Shown here piece by piece: positions 1 to 6,677 of a DNA stretch of 20,528 nt. The notes below the pieces were generated by a model, which was not told the DNA's origin, did not search any database, and saw only the letters and a list, made by a program, of their open reading frames with translations. The DNA comes from Oscillospiraceae bacterium (GTDB lineage: Bacteria; Bacillota; Clostridia; Christensenellales; Aristaeellaceae), in contig JAISBH010000261.1 of NCBI GenBank assembly GCA_031266295.1, positions 1 to 20,528 of the forward strand, read 5' to 3'. Every line of letters starts with the position of its first letter. The first letter of the stretch is position 1. The position numbers and the translations under genes were made by a program.

Positions 1-2
1 AT

Positions 3-41
3 TTGATTCGCGATGTGGTTTATGACGGAGTAAAGATGTGA
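3..41 (+). CDS. C-terminal tail of an upstream gene (partial)
   Basis: Reading from the third base, the frame gives LIRDVVYDGVKM followed by a TGA stop at 39-41, and the residue mix looks coding. The gene would begin outside the window, so nothing can be said about its product. A chance open frame of this size is quite possible; the call rests only on its appearance and on its position just upstream of an intergenic hairpin. Confidence 0.25.
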   Translation: MIRDVVYDGVKM

Positions 42-68
42 AGTTAAGTCTATAAGATATTCCCATCG

Positions 69-90
69 CTGATACGCTGTTGCGTATCAG
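69..90. repeat. Intergenic hairpin, 8-bp stem
   Basis: CTGATACG (69-76) pairs perfectly with CGTATCAG (83-90) across a 6-nt loop. Neither strand has a run of T after the stem, so it is not a typical intrinsic terminator. It lies in the leader of the kinase-like gene, about 90 bases before its start, and could end the upstream transcript or act in the leader. The function is unknown. Confidence 0.45.
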
Positions 91-180
91 AAAGGACAAT
101 AAAAAAGACTGACAATCCAACAACTAACTGGCTTTTCGGCGATGACCACCCCGCCGCTCGCATATCGGAAAGGATTACGT

Positions 181-852
181 ATGAAAATACAAATCAGCGA
201 CAATATCCTGAAACACTACCTGCGCAGTGTCTACTTCATAAACGGGCAGAGCTGCGCCGGGAAATCCACGATGGTGAAGCTGCTCGCGTCGCGTTACGAC
301 ATGATTTTTTGCGGGGAGAACTATCACGACGCGTTTCCTAGTAACGAACTTTCACGCTGGAAGCAGCCTGGGCTGTGCTACTTCGACACAATGAGCGGTT
401 GGAAGGAGTGGCTGAACAACTCGCCGGAGGTGCATTGGCGGTGGACTCAAGCCGTTAACGATGAGGCCACTGAAATCGAAATAGCCGAACTCATCAAGCA
501 TGCGGCGTGCGGCAAGAAGGTGATCGTCGATACGAATATTCCGCCCTATATTCTGAAAGAAATCTCCGACTATAATCGCGTAGCGATTATGCTCTGCGAC
601 CCGGAGATTACCGCCAAACGCTTCTTTAACCGCGACGATCCGGATAAGAAGTTCATGATGGACCAAATCAAGCTCTGCAAAGACCCTGAGACGACGTTAG
701 CGAACTTCAACGCCTGGCTTACATACCAGGATCCGAATGAGTGCGACTGGGAACACACCGGTTTTTTCACGTATAGGCGCACGAACAGTGGCGTCGACAC
801 ACGCGAGGAAGTGCTTGAAATGTTAGCGAAGCATTTTGGATTGATTGAATAA
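181..852 (+). CDS. P-loop NTPase, small-molecule kinase-like, unknown substrate
   Basis: This gene encodes a 223-residue soluble protein with a Walker A motif, GQSCAGKST, at residues 22-30. A Walker-B-like strand (VIVDTN) follows in the middle, and an Arg/Asp/Lys-rich segment (RFFNRDDPDKK) resembles the LID of shikimate-, adenylate- or antibiotic-kinase-type P-loop enzymes. The fold class is therefore clear but the substrate is not. An in-frame ATG exists at 142, but the ATG at 181 is preceded by GGAAAGGA at ribosome-binding distance and leaves only a short tail before the P-loop, so 181 is chosen. The gene stands alone on its strand and converges on the PHP-family gene, with a 16-bp palindrome between them. 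Its sequence looks somewhat less GC-rich than the housekeeping genes to its right, which would fit an accessory gene; this was not computed. Confidence 0.75.
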   Translation: MKIQISDNILKHYLRSVYFINGQSCAGKSTMVKLLASRYDMIFCGENYHDAFPSNELSRWKQPGLCYFDTMSGWKEWLNNSPEVHWRWTQAVNDEATEIEIAELIKHAACGKKVIVDTNIPPYILKEISDYNRVAIMLCDPEITAKRFFNRDDPDKKFMMDQIKLCKDPETTLANFNAWLTYQDPNECDWEHTGFFTYRRTNSGVDTREEVLEMLAKHFGLIE

Positions 853-854
853 CA

Positions 855-913
855 ACGCTGCTTGACGCATAAAATCCGCGAATCTGCTGCAAATTTCATG
901 CGTCAAGCAGCGT
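855..913. repeat. 16-bp perfect inverted repeat between convergent genes
   Basis: ACGCTGCTTGACGCAT (855-870) is matched exactly by its reverse complement at 898-913, around a 27-nt spacer. It starts a few bases after the kinase-like stop codon and ends about 20 bases before the stop of the convergent PHP gene. No T-tract follows on the + strand; the minus-strand continuation is only mildly T-rich. It may be a bidirectional transcription barrier, an mRNA 3' end stabiliser or a repeat element. Confidence 0.8.
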
Positions 914-932
914 AACAGCTATACCGTCGGCC

Positions 933-1733
933 TTATAGTTTATTGCCGCGCCGCAGTTGTTCCACCCGCTCAATCCCCAGCGCGTCCAGGTACATCGCCG
1001 CCATCAGCGGCAGTTCGGGATCGCGCAGCGCGTCGGGGGTGTGCGCGTCTACGCCGATTATGGCGGTGCAGCCTTCTTGCGCCGCTATGCGCCAGAACGC
1101 CGGACACGGGTATCCCAATCCTGATGGATACCCTTCCCACGGCTGTCTTACCTGCTTGCGCACGCCGTAAAGGTTCAATTCTAGCGGGATACCCATCGAA
1201 CGCGCCGCCCTGCACAGATAGCGACTCATTGAGGCCAGCTCGGGCGAGAATTCATTAAAAGGCAACAGAAATATATCCGGATGCGCGATGCAGCTGAACA
1301 GTCCTGTAGATAACCCCTCAACGCATAAGTCCAAATACTTGCGCGAGCTTGCCAAGTCCGGAAGATCCCCGACAAACGCCTGAACGTCGGCGGTCGTGTC
1401 ATAATGCTGACCCAGTATCAAATAATCCACCTGTGAAGTCATTTCCTTCAATGTCGACAGATGCTGCGGGAAATACTCGCATTCCAGCCCGCACAGCACG
1501 GTCAACCGATTCTTGTGAGCCTCGCCCAGCGCGCGAATGGATTGAATATATCCGGGCAACTCATCCCAGTCCATCCGCACGGGTACAGTAAACCAATCCT
1601 TAAACGGCCATGGGCAGTGATCCGAGAATCCCAGAACGCTGTAACCGGCTTGAATTGCGGCCTCGACGTAGTCGGCGTCCGCGCCGCTGGCGTGATGGCA
1701 GCGTGCGGTGTGGGTGTGATAGTTGGTGCGCAT
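933..1733 (-). CDS. PHP-domain phosphatase, histidinol-phosphatase (HisJ/HisK) family
   Basis: The protein has 266 residues, the usual length for the HisJ/HisK-type PHP family. These are metal-dependent phosphoesterases, and the best-known members remove phosphate from histidinol phosphate in histidine synthesis. The N-terminus carries the HxH metal motif (YHTHT, H6 and H8), then SDH at 37-39, a glutamate in CGLECEYF, a histidine in CIAHPD, and a C-terminal GVDAHTP. Together these give the metal-binding set of PHP domains. The ATG is preceded by AAGGAA at suitable spacing. The gene lies 21 bases after the SanA-like gene on the same strand, so the two are probably co-transcribed. No other histidine-biosynthesis gene is present, so the true substrate could be another phosphate monoester. 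Confidence 0.85.
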   Translation of the reverse strand: MRTNYHTHTARCHHASGADADYVEAAIQAGYSVLGFSDHCPWPFKDWFTVPVRMDWDELPGYIQSIRALGEAHKNRLTVLCGLECEYFPQHLSTLKEMTSQVDYLILGQHYDTTADVQAFVGDLPDLASSRKYLDLCVEGLSTGLFSCIAHPDIFLLPFNEFSPELASMSRYLCRAARSMGIPLELNLYGVRKQVRQPWEGYPSGLGYPCPAFWRIAAQEGCTAIIGVDAHTPDALRDPELPLMAAMYLDALGIERVEQLRRGNKL

Positions 1734-1754
1734 AACGATTCATTCCTTAAACAA

Positions 1755-2399
1755 TTAAAATCCCAATCTATACTTTATCCAGGACAGTGTCTCCCGTATG
1801 TGATTCTTCCACCACATATCCAGGGCGGATAAGCTGCCCGCACCGATCGCGTCGATACCTTGTTCGCGGCATACGGCCAGCGCGCGCGGCAAATGGTAAT
1901 CGCTCGTGACGACCAATGCGCGCGACAAGTCTCGCTCCTCCATTAGATAGCGGGCATTCGCAATGTTTTCGCGGGTGTTACGCGATGTGTTGTCGACGGC
2001 GAGAAATTCGGTGGGCACGTCGTTATCGCGCATCCACTCGTACATGAAATCGCCCTCGGCCATCGGCTCGTCGTCGCCTTGACCGCCAGTGACAATGATG
2101 ACCGCCCGCTTCGCGTTGAAATACTCCAGCGCGAGGCTCATGCGCCGATACAGCGCCTCCGATGGTATGCCTATGGACTTCACCTGCGCGCCCAGTACGA
2201 TAATACAGTCATAATAATACGGTGTGCCCTTATACCCGTAAAGCGTGCCGACAGTCGATATGTCGTTAACAGTTGGCGATGGCACAGTATCCTCCATATG
2301 CGCGACGAACAACGCGAGCCAGCCAAACCCCGCCGCGCCGAGAAGCGACAGGAACATGATAGTAGTTAACAGCCTGCGCGGCCAAGTGCGACGCTTCAT
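1755..2399 (-). CDS. YdcF/SanA-like (DUF218) membrane-anchored protein
   Basis: From the chosen start the protein has 214 residues. It has a basic N-terminus (MKRRTWPRR) and one hydrophobic segment at about residues 9-33, which should anchor it in the membrane with the rest outside. The DUF218 core is recognisable: DCIIVLGAQV, then a TGGQG turn, the acidic EG.FM segment, SRNTRENIANA, and VVTSDYHLPRA. Relatives include E. coli SanA and YdcF, linked to envelope integrity; the biochemical reaction is not settled. Longer in-frame starts exist up to 2540, but only the ATG at 2399 has an AGGAGG upstream (spacing rather long, about 13 bases) and it begins directly with the anchor. The gene precedes the PHP gene and diverges from uppP. 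Confidence 0.8.
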   Translation of the reverse strand: MKRRTWPRRLLTTIMFLSLLGAAGFGWLALFVAHMEDTVPSPTVNDISTVGTLYGYKGTPYYYDCIIVLGAQVKSIGIPSEALYRRMSLALEYFNAKRAVIIVTGGQGDDEPMAEGDFMYEWMRDNDVPTEFLAVDNTSRNTRENIANARYLMEERDLSRALVVTSDYHLPRALAVCREQGIDAIGAGSLSALDMWWKNHIRETLSWIKYRLGF

Positions 2400-2569
2400 G
2401 CGGACATGTACTCCTCCTAATCGTTCGTGTGATAGCATCCGACATACAACGCTAGATACCATCGAATTCTTGCTGGAATAGCAGATTACATTTAAATAAT
2501 GCAATAATGCTGAGGATATAAATAGCTGAAGAATTGGCATATACCCTTTCGCGTGCTGCGAATCTGATG

Positions 2570-2575
2570 TATAAT
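2570..2575 (+). promoter_or_regulatory. Candidate -10 box for uppP
   Basis: A perfect TATAAT lies about 60 bases before the chosen uppP start, in the divergent intergenic region. No good -35 match is visible 16-18 bases upstream (TTTCGC is the nearest). The call is a single-hexamer match in an AT-rich patch. Confidence 0.4.
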
Positions 2576-2635
2576 GTCATCGACGCGGGGATCGCCGCGC
2601 CACGGAAATACAATGGAAGCGATAGGGGGCCGCAT

Positions 2636-3442
2636 ATGCTAACCTACTGGCAAGCCGTCATACTGGGCGTACTGCAGGGACTGGCGGAATTCCTGCCCAT
2701 CAGCTCATCGGGGCATCTGCAGATAGGGCAGGCGCTGATGGGCGTAAAGAGCACGGGGCCGCTGCTAGATATACTGCTGCACGCGGGCACGCTGGGCGCA
2801 GTGTTAATCATATTCTGGCCGGATTTCCTGGCGATGATCAGTCATCCGGTCAAGGATCCCAGGATGAGGCTGCTCGCGCTGGCATCGGTGCCGGCAGTGA
2901 TAGCGGCGCTGCTGTTTGACGACCAGATCAACCAGCTGTTCATATCGGGCAAGTATCTATGGATATGTTTCATGGCGACGACGGCGTTGCTGTTCGCGGG
3001 CGAGTGGCTGGCGGGATTACGGAGGAAGCGCGCCGACAGCGCGGTGACAGTCAAACACGCGTTGGCGATGGGCATAATGCAGGCGTTCGCGATACCGCCG
3101 GGTGTGTCGCGGTCAGGATCGACGATCATCGGAGGGCTGGTCGGCGGGCTGAACCGCGAGGAAGCGGCGAAGTTCTCGTTTATGATGTCGGCGGTTGCTA
3201 TTGTAGGTTCGTTGATATTCTCGGTGAAGGATCTGCTGGGGCCTGACGCAATCGAATTCACGCATTGGACGATCCCTGTAGCCGGGATGCTGGCCGCACT
3301 GGTCACAGGTTATGTTGCTATACGCTGGATGCTAGATCTGATCCGACGGAAGTCGCTCCGTCCGTTTGGATGGTATACGCTAGGAATCGGTGTGTTGCTG
3401 CTAATCGATCAACTATTTTTCCTAAAGGTGTTCCCAGAGTGA
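2636..3442 (+). CDS. uppP: Undecaprenyl-diphosphatase (UppP/BacA family)
   Basis: This integral membrane enzyme recycles undecaprenyl pyrophosphate to the monophosphate carrier lipid needed for peptidoglycan export; raised dosage gives bacitracin resistance in known cases. The protein has 268 residues, typical of the family. Both signature motifs are intact: GVLQGLAEFLPISSSGH at residues 11-27, holding the catalytic glutamate E18 and H27, and PGVSRSGST at 155-163 with the conserved arginine R159. Several hydrophobic segments span the rest. An in-frame ATG exists at 2534, but the family starts just before the first motif, and the ATG at 2636 has a G-rich site (AGGGGG) upstream, so 2636 is used. 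nagB follows 45 bases downstream on the same strand and may share its transcript. Confidence 0.95.
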   Translation: MLTYWQAVILGVLQGLAEFLPISSSGHLQIGQALMGVKSTGPLLDILLHAGTLGAVLIIFWPDFLAMISHPVKDPRMRLLALASVPAVIAALLFDDQINQLFISGKYLWICFMATTALLFAGEWLAGLRRKRADSAVTVKHALAMGIMQAFAIPPGVSRSGSTIIGGLVGGLNREEAAKFSFMMSAVAIVGSLIFSVKDLLGPDAIEFTHWTIPVAGMLAALVTGYVAIRWMLDLIRRKSLRPFGWYTLGIGVLLLIDQLFFLKVFPE

Positions 3443-3487
3443 GTGCACTATATACACATATTCTATTTTGAGAGGACGTCAATTATT

Positions 3488-4216
3488 ATGCATTGGATCG
3501 TATGCCCGGATCAGAAGTCACAGGCGCAGGCGTGCGCGGCGATCATCGCGGCGCAGGTGCTGCAGAAACCGACGAGCGTGCTGGGTTTCGCGACAGGTTC
3601 GTCTCCGCTGAGAACATATGCGGAGCTGATTGAGCTGAAAAAGCGGGGTGTGGTATCGTTTTCGCAGGTGCGCACGTTCAACCTGGACGAGTATGTAGGC
3701 TTGCCGTGCGATCATCCGCAAAGTTACTGCAAATTCATGTGGGATAACCTGTTCGCGGGGATGGACATGGGAAAGGATCAGGCGAGACTGCCTAACGGCA
3801 TGGCGGCTGATTTGGAGGCTGAGTGCTGTGATTATGAGCGAGCGATAGAGGATGCGGGTGGGATTGATCTGCAGCTTTTGGGGATCGGGCATGACGGGCA
3901 CATCGCGTTCAATGAGCCTGGGACGGAGTTCAGCAGGTTCACGCACATAGAGACGCTGAACGAGCTGACGATCGAGGCGAATCAGAGATTTTTCGCAAAG
4001 CGAGAGGATGTGCCGAAACACGCGTTGTCTATGGGGGTAGGATCGATCATGCGCGCGAGGCGGATATTGATGACCGCCTACGGCAAGGACAAGGCAAAGA
4101 TCATTCGAGAGGCGTTTCTCGGCCCAGTAACGCCGCAGCTTTCGGCGTCGATACTACAATTTCACAGCGACTGCACAATTGTCCTGGATCGCGACGCCGC
4201 CAGCGCGCTCGCATAA
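3488..4216 (+). CDS. nagB: Glucosamine-6-phosphate deaminase
   Basis: NagB converts glucosamine-6-phosphate to fructose-6-phosphate and ammonia, feeding amino sugars into glycolysis. The protein has 242 residues, the length of the compact Firmicute form, which lacks the allosteric C-terminal tail of the E. coli enzyme. Motifs run in order: GFATGSSP (33-40) for phosphate binding, FNLDEYVGL (64-72) with the catalytic Asp/Glu pair, and LGIGHDGHIAFNEPG (131-145) with the ring-opening histidine H138 and E143. A GTG at 3443 touches the uppP stop, but the ATG at 3488 has AGAGGA 11 bases upstream and fits the family N-terminus. No nagA or PTS gene is nearby; the neighbour uppP suggests a loose cell-wall theme. 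Confidence 0.95.
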   Translation: MHWIVCPDQKSQAQACAAIIAAQVLQKPTSVLGFATGSSPLRTYAELIELKKRGVVSFSQVRTFNLDEYVGLPCDHPQSYCKFMWDNLFAGMDMGKDQARLPNGMAADLEAECCDYERAIEDAGGIDLQLLGIGHDGHIAFNEPGTEFSRFTHIETLNELTIEANQRFFAKREDVPKHALSMGVGSIMRARRILMTAYGKDKAKIIREAFLGPVTPQLSASILQFHSDCTIVLDRDAASALA

Positions 4217-4223
4217 ACGGCGA

Positions 4224-4246
4224 AGAGGGGTGGGGGAACCCCCTCT
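4224..4246 (+). terminator. Possible 3' end hairpin after nagB
   Basis: AGAGGGG (4224-4230) pairs with CCCCTCT (4240-4246) about 8 bases after the nagB stop. There is no T-tract behind it, so any terminator role is a guess from position and stem strength. Confidence 0.3.
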
Positions 4247-4261
4247 GTCGCTGCGGCGACA
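4235..4261 (+). repeat. 27-bp repeat, copy 1
   Basis: These 27 bases recur identically and in the same orientation at 16127-16153. The unit holds the run of five Cs, CTCTG, and the small hairpin TGTCGC-TGCG-GCGACA. Exact identity of 27 bases in two non-coding sites argues for a dispersed repeat family in this genome. Confidence 0.85.
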
Positions 4262-4530
4262 TCTCCCCCTAGGGGGGCGATGAGGGTTGTCGGTTACGAT
4301 GTGGTTCGCAAGCAACGGGGAACCGGTTGCGCTACGGAATAGACTATCCAGGTAAAACAGGCAATCCGAAGCCGATGAATTGTGTATCACGATGGTCCAG
4401 GCGAAGCCTGGTCAGGATTCGAAAGGGCGGATAGCCCTTCGCAGGGTATCGGGACAGAGTCCCGCAAACCCCCGTTTCACCCCCCATCGGGGGGAAGGGG
4501 GGCGTTCCTCGTTCCATCGTTCCAACTCCT

Positions 4531-4590
4531 GCGCCCCGCCAGTAAAACGCTATAAGGCAATTGTCAACTCACACCATAGTGGCGGGGCGC
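4531..4590. repeat. 11-bp inverted repeat with 38-nt spacer
   Basis: GCGCCCCGCCA (4531-4541) is matched by TGGCGGGGCGC (4580-4590), and one further pair lies beyond a single mismatch. Arm and spacer sizes resemble the palindromes at 855-913 and 15988-16055, but the sequence is different. Confidence 0.6.
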
Positions 4591-4709
4591 TACAAACTTA
4601 AAGCGCCTCCGGTTCGAAAACCGGACAGCGTCCCGCCGCAGCGGACGTGTAGACCACGATGCACTAGGGCAGACCACACGCATAATTAAAAAGAAAATGG
4701 TATTATTGA

Positions 4710-6575
4710 ATGGATAGAGCGCTCTTCCTCCCGACGACGGCTGATGACTTGACGGCGCGCGGCTGGGATCGTCCCGACTTCGTATTCGTATCGGGCGACG
4801 CGTATGTTGATCACCCGTCGTTCGGCGCGGCGTTATTGGGCCGCGTGATGGAGCGCGCCGGGTACAGTATAGCCATGCTCGCGCAGCCGGACTGGCGATC
4901 TTGCGAGGACTTTAAGCGGTTCGGTCGGCCCAGACTAGGGTTCCTCGTCAGCGCGGGTGCAGTGGATTCGATGGTCAATCATTACACCGCGACAAAAAAA
5001 CCTCGCTCCGAAGACGCATACGCGCCCGGCGGACAAGCGGGACGTCGCCCTGACCGCGCGACAATCGTATACTGCAACCGCGTGCGCGAGGCGTTTCCGT
5101 CCACGCATCACAACAGAATGCCCATAATAATCGGCGGGTTGGAGGCCTCGCTGCGCCGATTCGCGCACTACGATTACTGGGACGACAAGGTTCGCGCGTC
5201 GATACTTGTCGACAGCGGCGCCGATCTGCTGCTGTTCGGGATGTGTGAGAAGTCGATAATTGACGCCGCGCGATGGATTGAGTCCGGCTCCGACCGCGCG
5301 TCCCTGCGGAATCTGCGCGGGGCGTGTTACCTTGACGACAATATTCCCGACGGTTACACCGAACTGCCCTCGTTCGATCAGATTCGCGGCGATAAGTGGG
5401 AGTACGCGCGCGCGTTTCTCACTCAAATGAACGAGCAGGATCCCGTCAGGGGAAACCCGCTGGCCCAGCGTCACGGCGCGACGGGCGGAGGCAAGTCTCC
5501 CACTCAAAAGATCGTCTGCCAGAATATTCCACCAACTCCGCTCACTCGATCGGAACTGGACGCAGTATACAACCTACCGTTTACCCGCGCGTGGCATCCT
5601 GACTATGACGATCAAGGAGGCGTGCCCGCGCTGGAAGAGGTGCGATTCTCGATAGCGGCTACGCGCGGATGCTTCGGCGCGTGCGCGTTCTGCGCGCTGA
5701 CGTACCATCAGGGGAGGATTGTCACCTCGCGAAGCCCGCAGTCGATCACCCAGGAGGCGAGGAGGCTGACGACGCTGCCCGGATTCAAGGGATATATTCA
5801 CGACGTCGGAGGCCCGACAGCCAACTTCCGCCGACCGCCTTGCGAGCGTCAACTGACGCGCGGAGCGTGCCGGGAGCGGCAGTGCATGTTCCCGAAACCA
5901 TGCCCGCGGCTGAAGGCGGATCATCGCGAACTGGTGGAGATACTGCGGAATATCCGCGCGCTGCCGGGCGTTAAAAAGGTATTCATCCGCTCAGGCGTCC
6001 GGTTCGACTATTTGATGAAGGACAGCAATCCGGAGTTCCGGAACGAGCTGGTCGAGCATCATATCAGCGGGCAGCTGAAGGTCGCGCCGGAACACGCCGA
6101 CGCGTTCACACTGGAATGTATGGGCAAGCCGGATATATCGGTATTCGACCGGTTCAGCGAGCGTTATTATGACGCCAACGAACGGTTGGGCAAGCGGCAG
6201 TATTTGGTACCGTACTTCATATCGGGGCATCCGGGATGCGATCTGGCTGCAGCTGTGACGCTGGCCGAGTATATGCGGGATACTCATCTGTTTCCGGAGC
6301 AGGTGCAGGACTTCTATCCGACGCCGGGGACGCTGTCCACATGCATGTACTATACCGGGATGGATCCGCGCACTATGCAGCCCATCTACATTCCCAAGGA
6401 TAAGCGGGAAAAGGCGATGCAGCGCGCGCTGCTGCAGTATCGGCGTCCCGCGAACGCGCCGATGGTCAGGGAAGCGCTGCGCAAGGCTGGACGCCGCGAC
6501 TTGATTGGGTTTGGGGCAAGGTGCTTGGTTCGACCGGATAGGGCGGGGGGTAACGCTTCCCGCTTGGGGGATTGA
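4710..6575 (+). CDS. YgiQ-family radical SAM protein
   Basis: This is a 621-residue protein of the YgiQ (UPF0313) family. The radical SAM cluster motif CxxxCxxC is at C321, C325 and C328 (RGCFGACAFCAL), followed by the TIM-barrel part and a long C-terminal section with DFYPTPGTLSTCMYYTGMDP. The N-terminal third (FLPTTADDL, FVSGDAYVDHPSFG, GGLEASLRRFAHYDYWDD) matches the family's B12-binding-like domain. A second cysteine group, C379, C387, C391 and C395 (PCERQLTRGACRERQCMFPKPC), is also typical of the family. The reaction is unknown. An in-frame TGA directly precedes the ATG, so no longer start exists, yet no Shine-Dalgarno site is visible. The gene stands alone and ends at the shared terminator at 6631-6670. 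Confidence 0.9.
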   Translation: MDRALFLPTTADDLTARGWDRPDFVFVSGDAYVDHPSFGAALLGRVMERAGYSIAMLAQPDWRSCEDFKRFGRPRLGFLVSAGAVDSMVNHYTATKKPRSEDAYAPGGQAGRRPDRATIVYCNRVREAFPSTHHNRMPIIIGGLEASLRRFAHYDYWDDKVRASILVDSGADLLLFGMCEKSIIDAARWIESGSDRASLRNLRGACYLDDNIPDGYTELPSFDQIRGDKWEYARAFLTQMNEQDPVRGNPLAQRHGATGGGKSPTQKIVCQNIPPTPLTRSELDAVYNLPFTRAWHPDYDDQGGVPALEEVRFSIAATRGCFGACAFCALTYHQGRIVTSRSPQSITQEARRLTTLPGFKGYIHDVGGPTANFRRPPCERQLTRGACRERQCMFPKPCPRLKADHRELVEILRNIRALPGVKKVFIRSGVRFDYLMKDSNPEFRNELVEHHISGQLKVAPEHADAFTLECMGKPDISVFDRFSERYYDANERLGKRQYLVPYFISGHPGCDLAAAVTLAEYMRDTHLFPEQVQDFYPTPGTLSTCMYYTGMDPRTMQPIYIPKDKREKAMQRALLQYRRPANAPMVREALRKAGRRDLIGFGARCLVRPDRAGGNASRLGD

Positions 6576-6630
6576 TGAAGGATGGATGGGCGGCGTGAGC
6601 CGCAATGCCTGCAGCCGATATGGCGTAACC

Positions 6631-6670
6631 AAAAGAGGGATGGCCGTTTGGCCATCCCCTTCCTTGTTTT
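6631..6670. terminator. Bidirectional intrinsic terminator
   Basis: GGGATGGCC (6637-6645) and GGCCATCCC (6650-6658) form a perfect 9-bp stem around GTTT. The + strand continues CTTCCTTGTTTT, and the minus strand ends CTCTTTT, so T-rich tails occur on both sides. It lies between the convergent ygiQ-type gene and the sigma/anti-sigma operon and can serve both. Confidence 0.9.
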
Positions 6671-6677
6671 GCACAGA

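Larger units (their letters stand above)
4217..4709. other. Hairpin-dense intergenic region without a gene
   Basis: I see no convincing coding frame here. The stretch is packed with short perfect stem-loops: 4224-4230/4240-4246, 4246-4251/4256-4261, the palindrome CCCCCTAGGGGG at 4265-4276, 4397-4402/4406-4411 (loop GAA), 4423-4428/4434-4439 (loop GGATA), 4450-4455/4459-4464 (loop AGA), 4480-4485/4489-4494 (loop ATC), 4531-4541/4580-4590, 4608-4614/4619-4625 (loop CGAA) and 4629-4633/4643-4647. The first stem follows the nagB stop closely and may end that transcript. The rest resembles a decayed non-coding repeat or a structured RNA; which one cannot be told from a single copy. Confidence 0.7.

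Noticed and set aside
142..180. Longer start (ATG at 142) for the kinase-like gene
   Set aside because: The ATG at 181 has a good GGAAAGGA site and the extra residues do not resemble a domain.
855..913. Integron attC site
   Set aside because: The ends lack the RYYYAAC/GTTRRRY core pair, there is no integrase and there is no cassette array.
4608..4625. GGTTCGAA-containing stem suggesting a tRNA T arm
   Set aside because: The stem and loop sizes do not fit a T arm and no acceptor, D or anticodon arms are present nearby.
5991..6674. Long minus-strand open frame opposite the ygiQ-type gene
   Set aside because: It is antisense to a well-conserved gene, has no recognisable domain and reads through the terminator hairpin.
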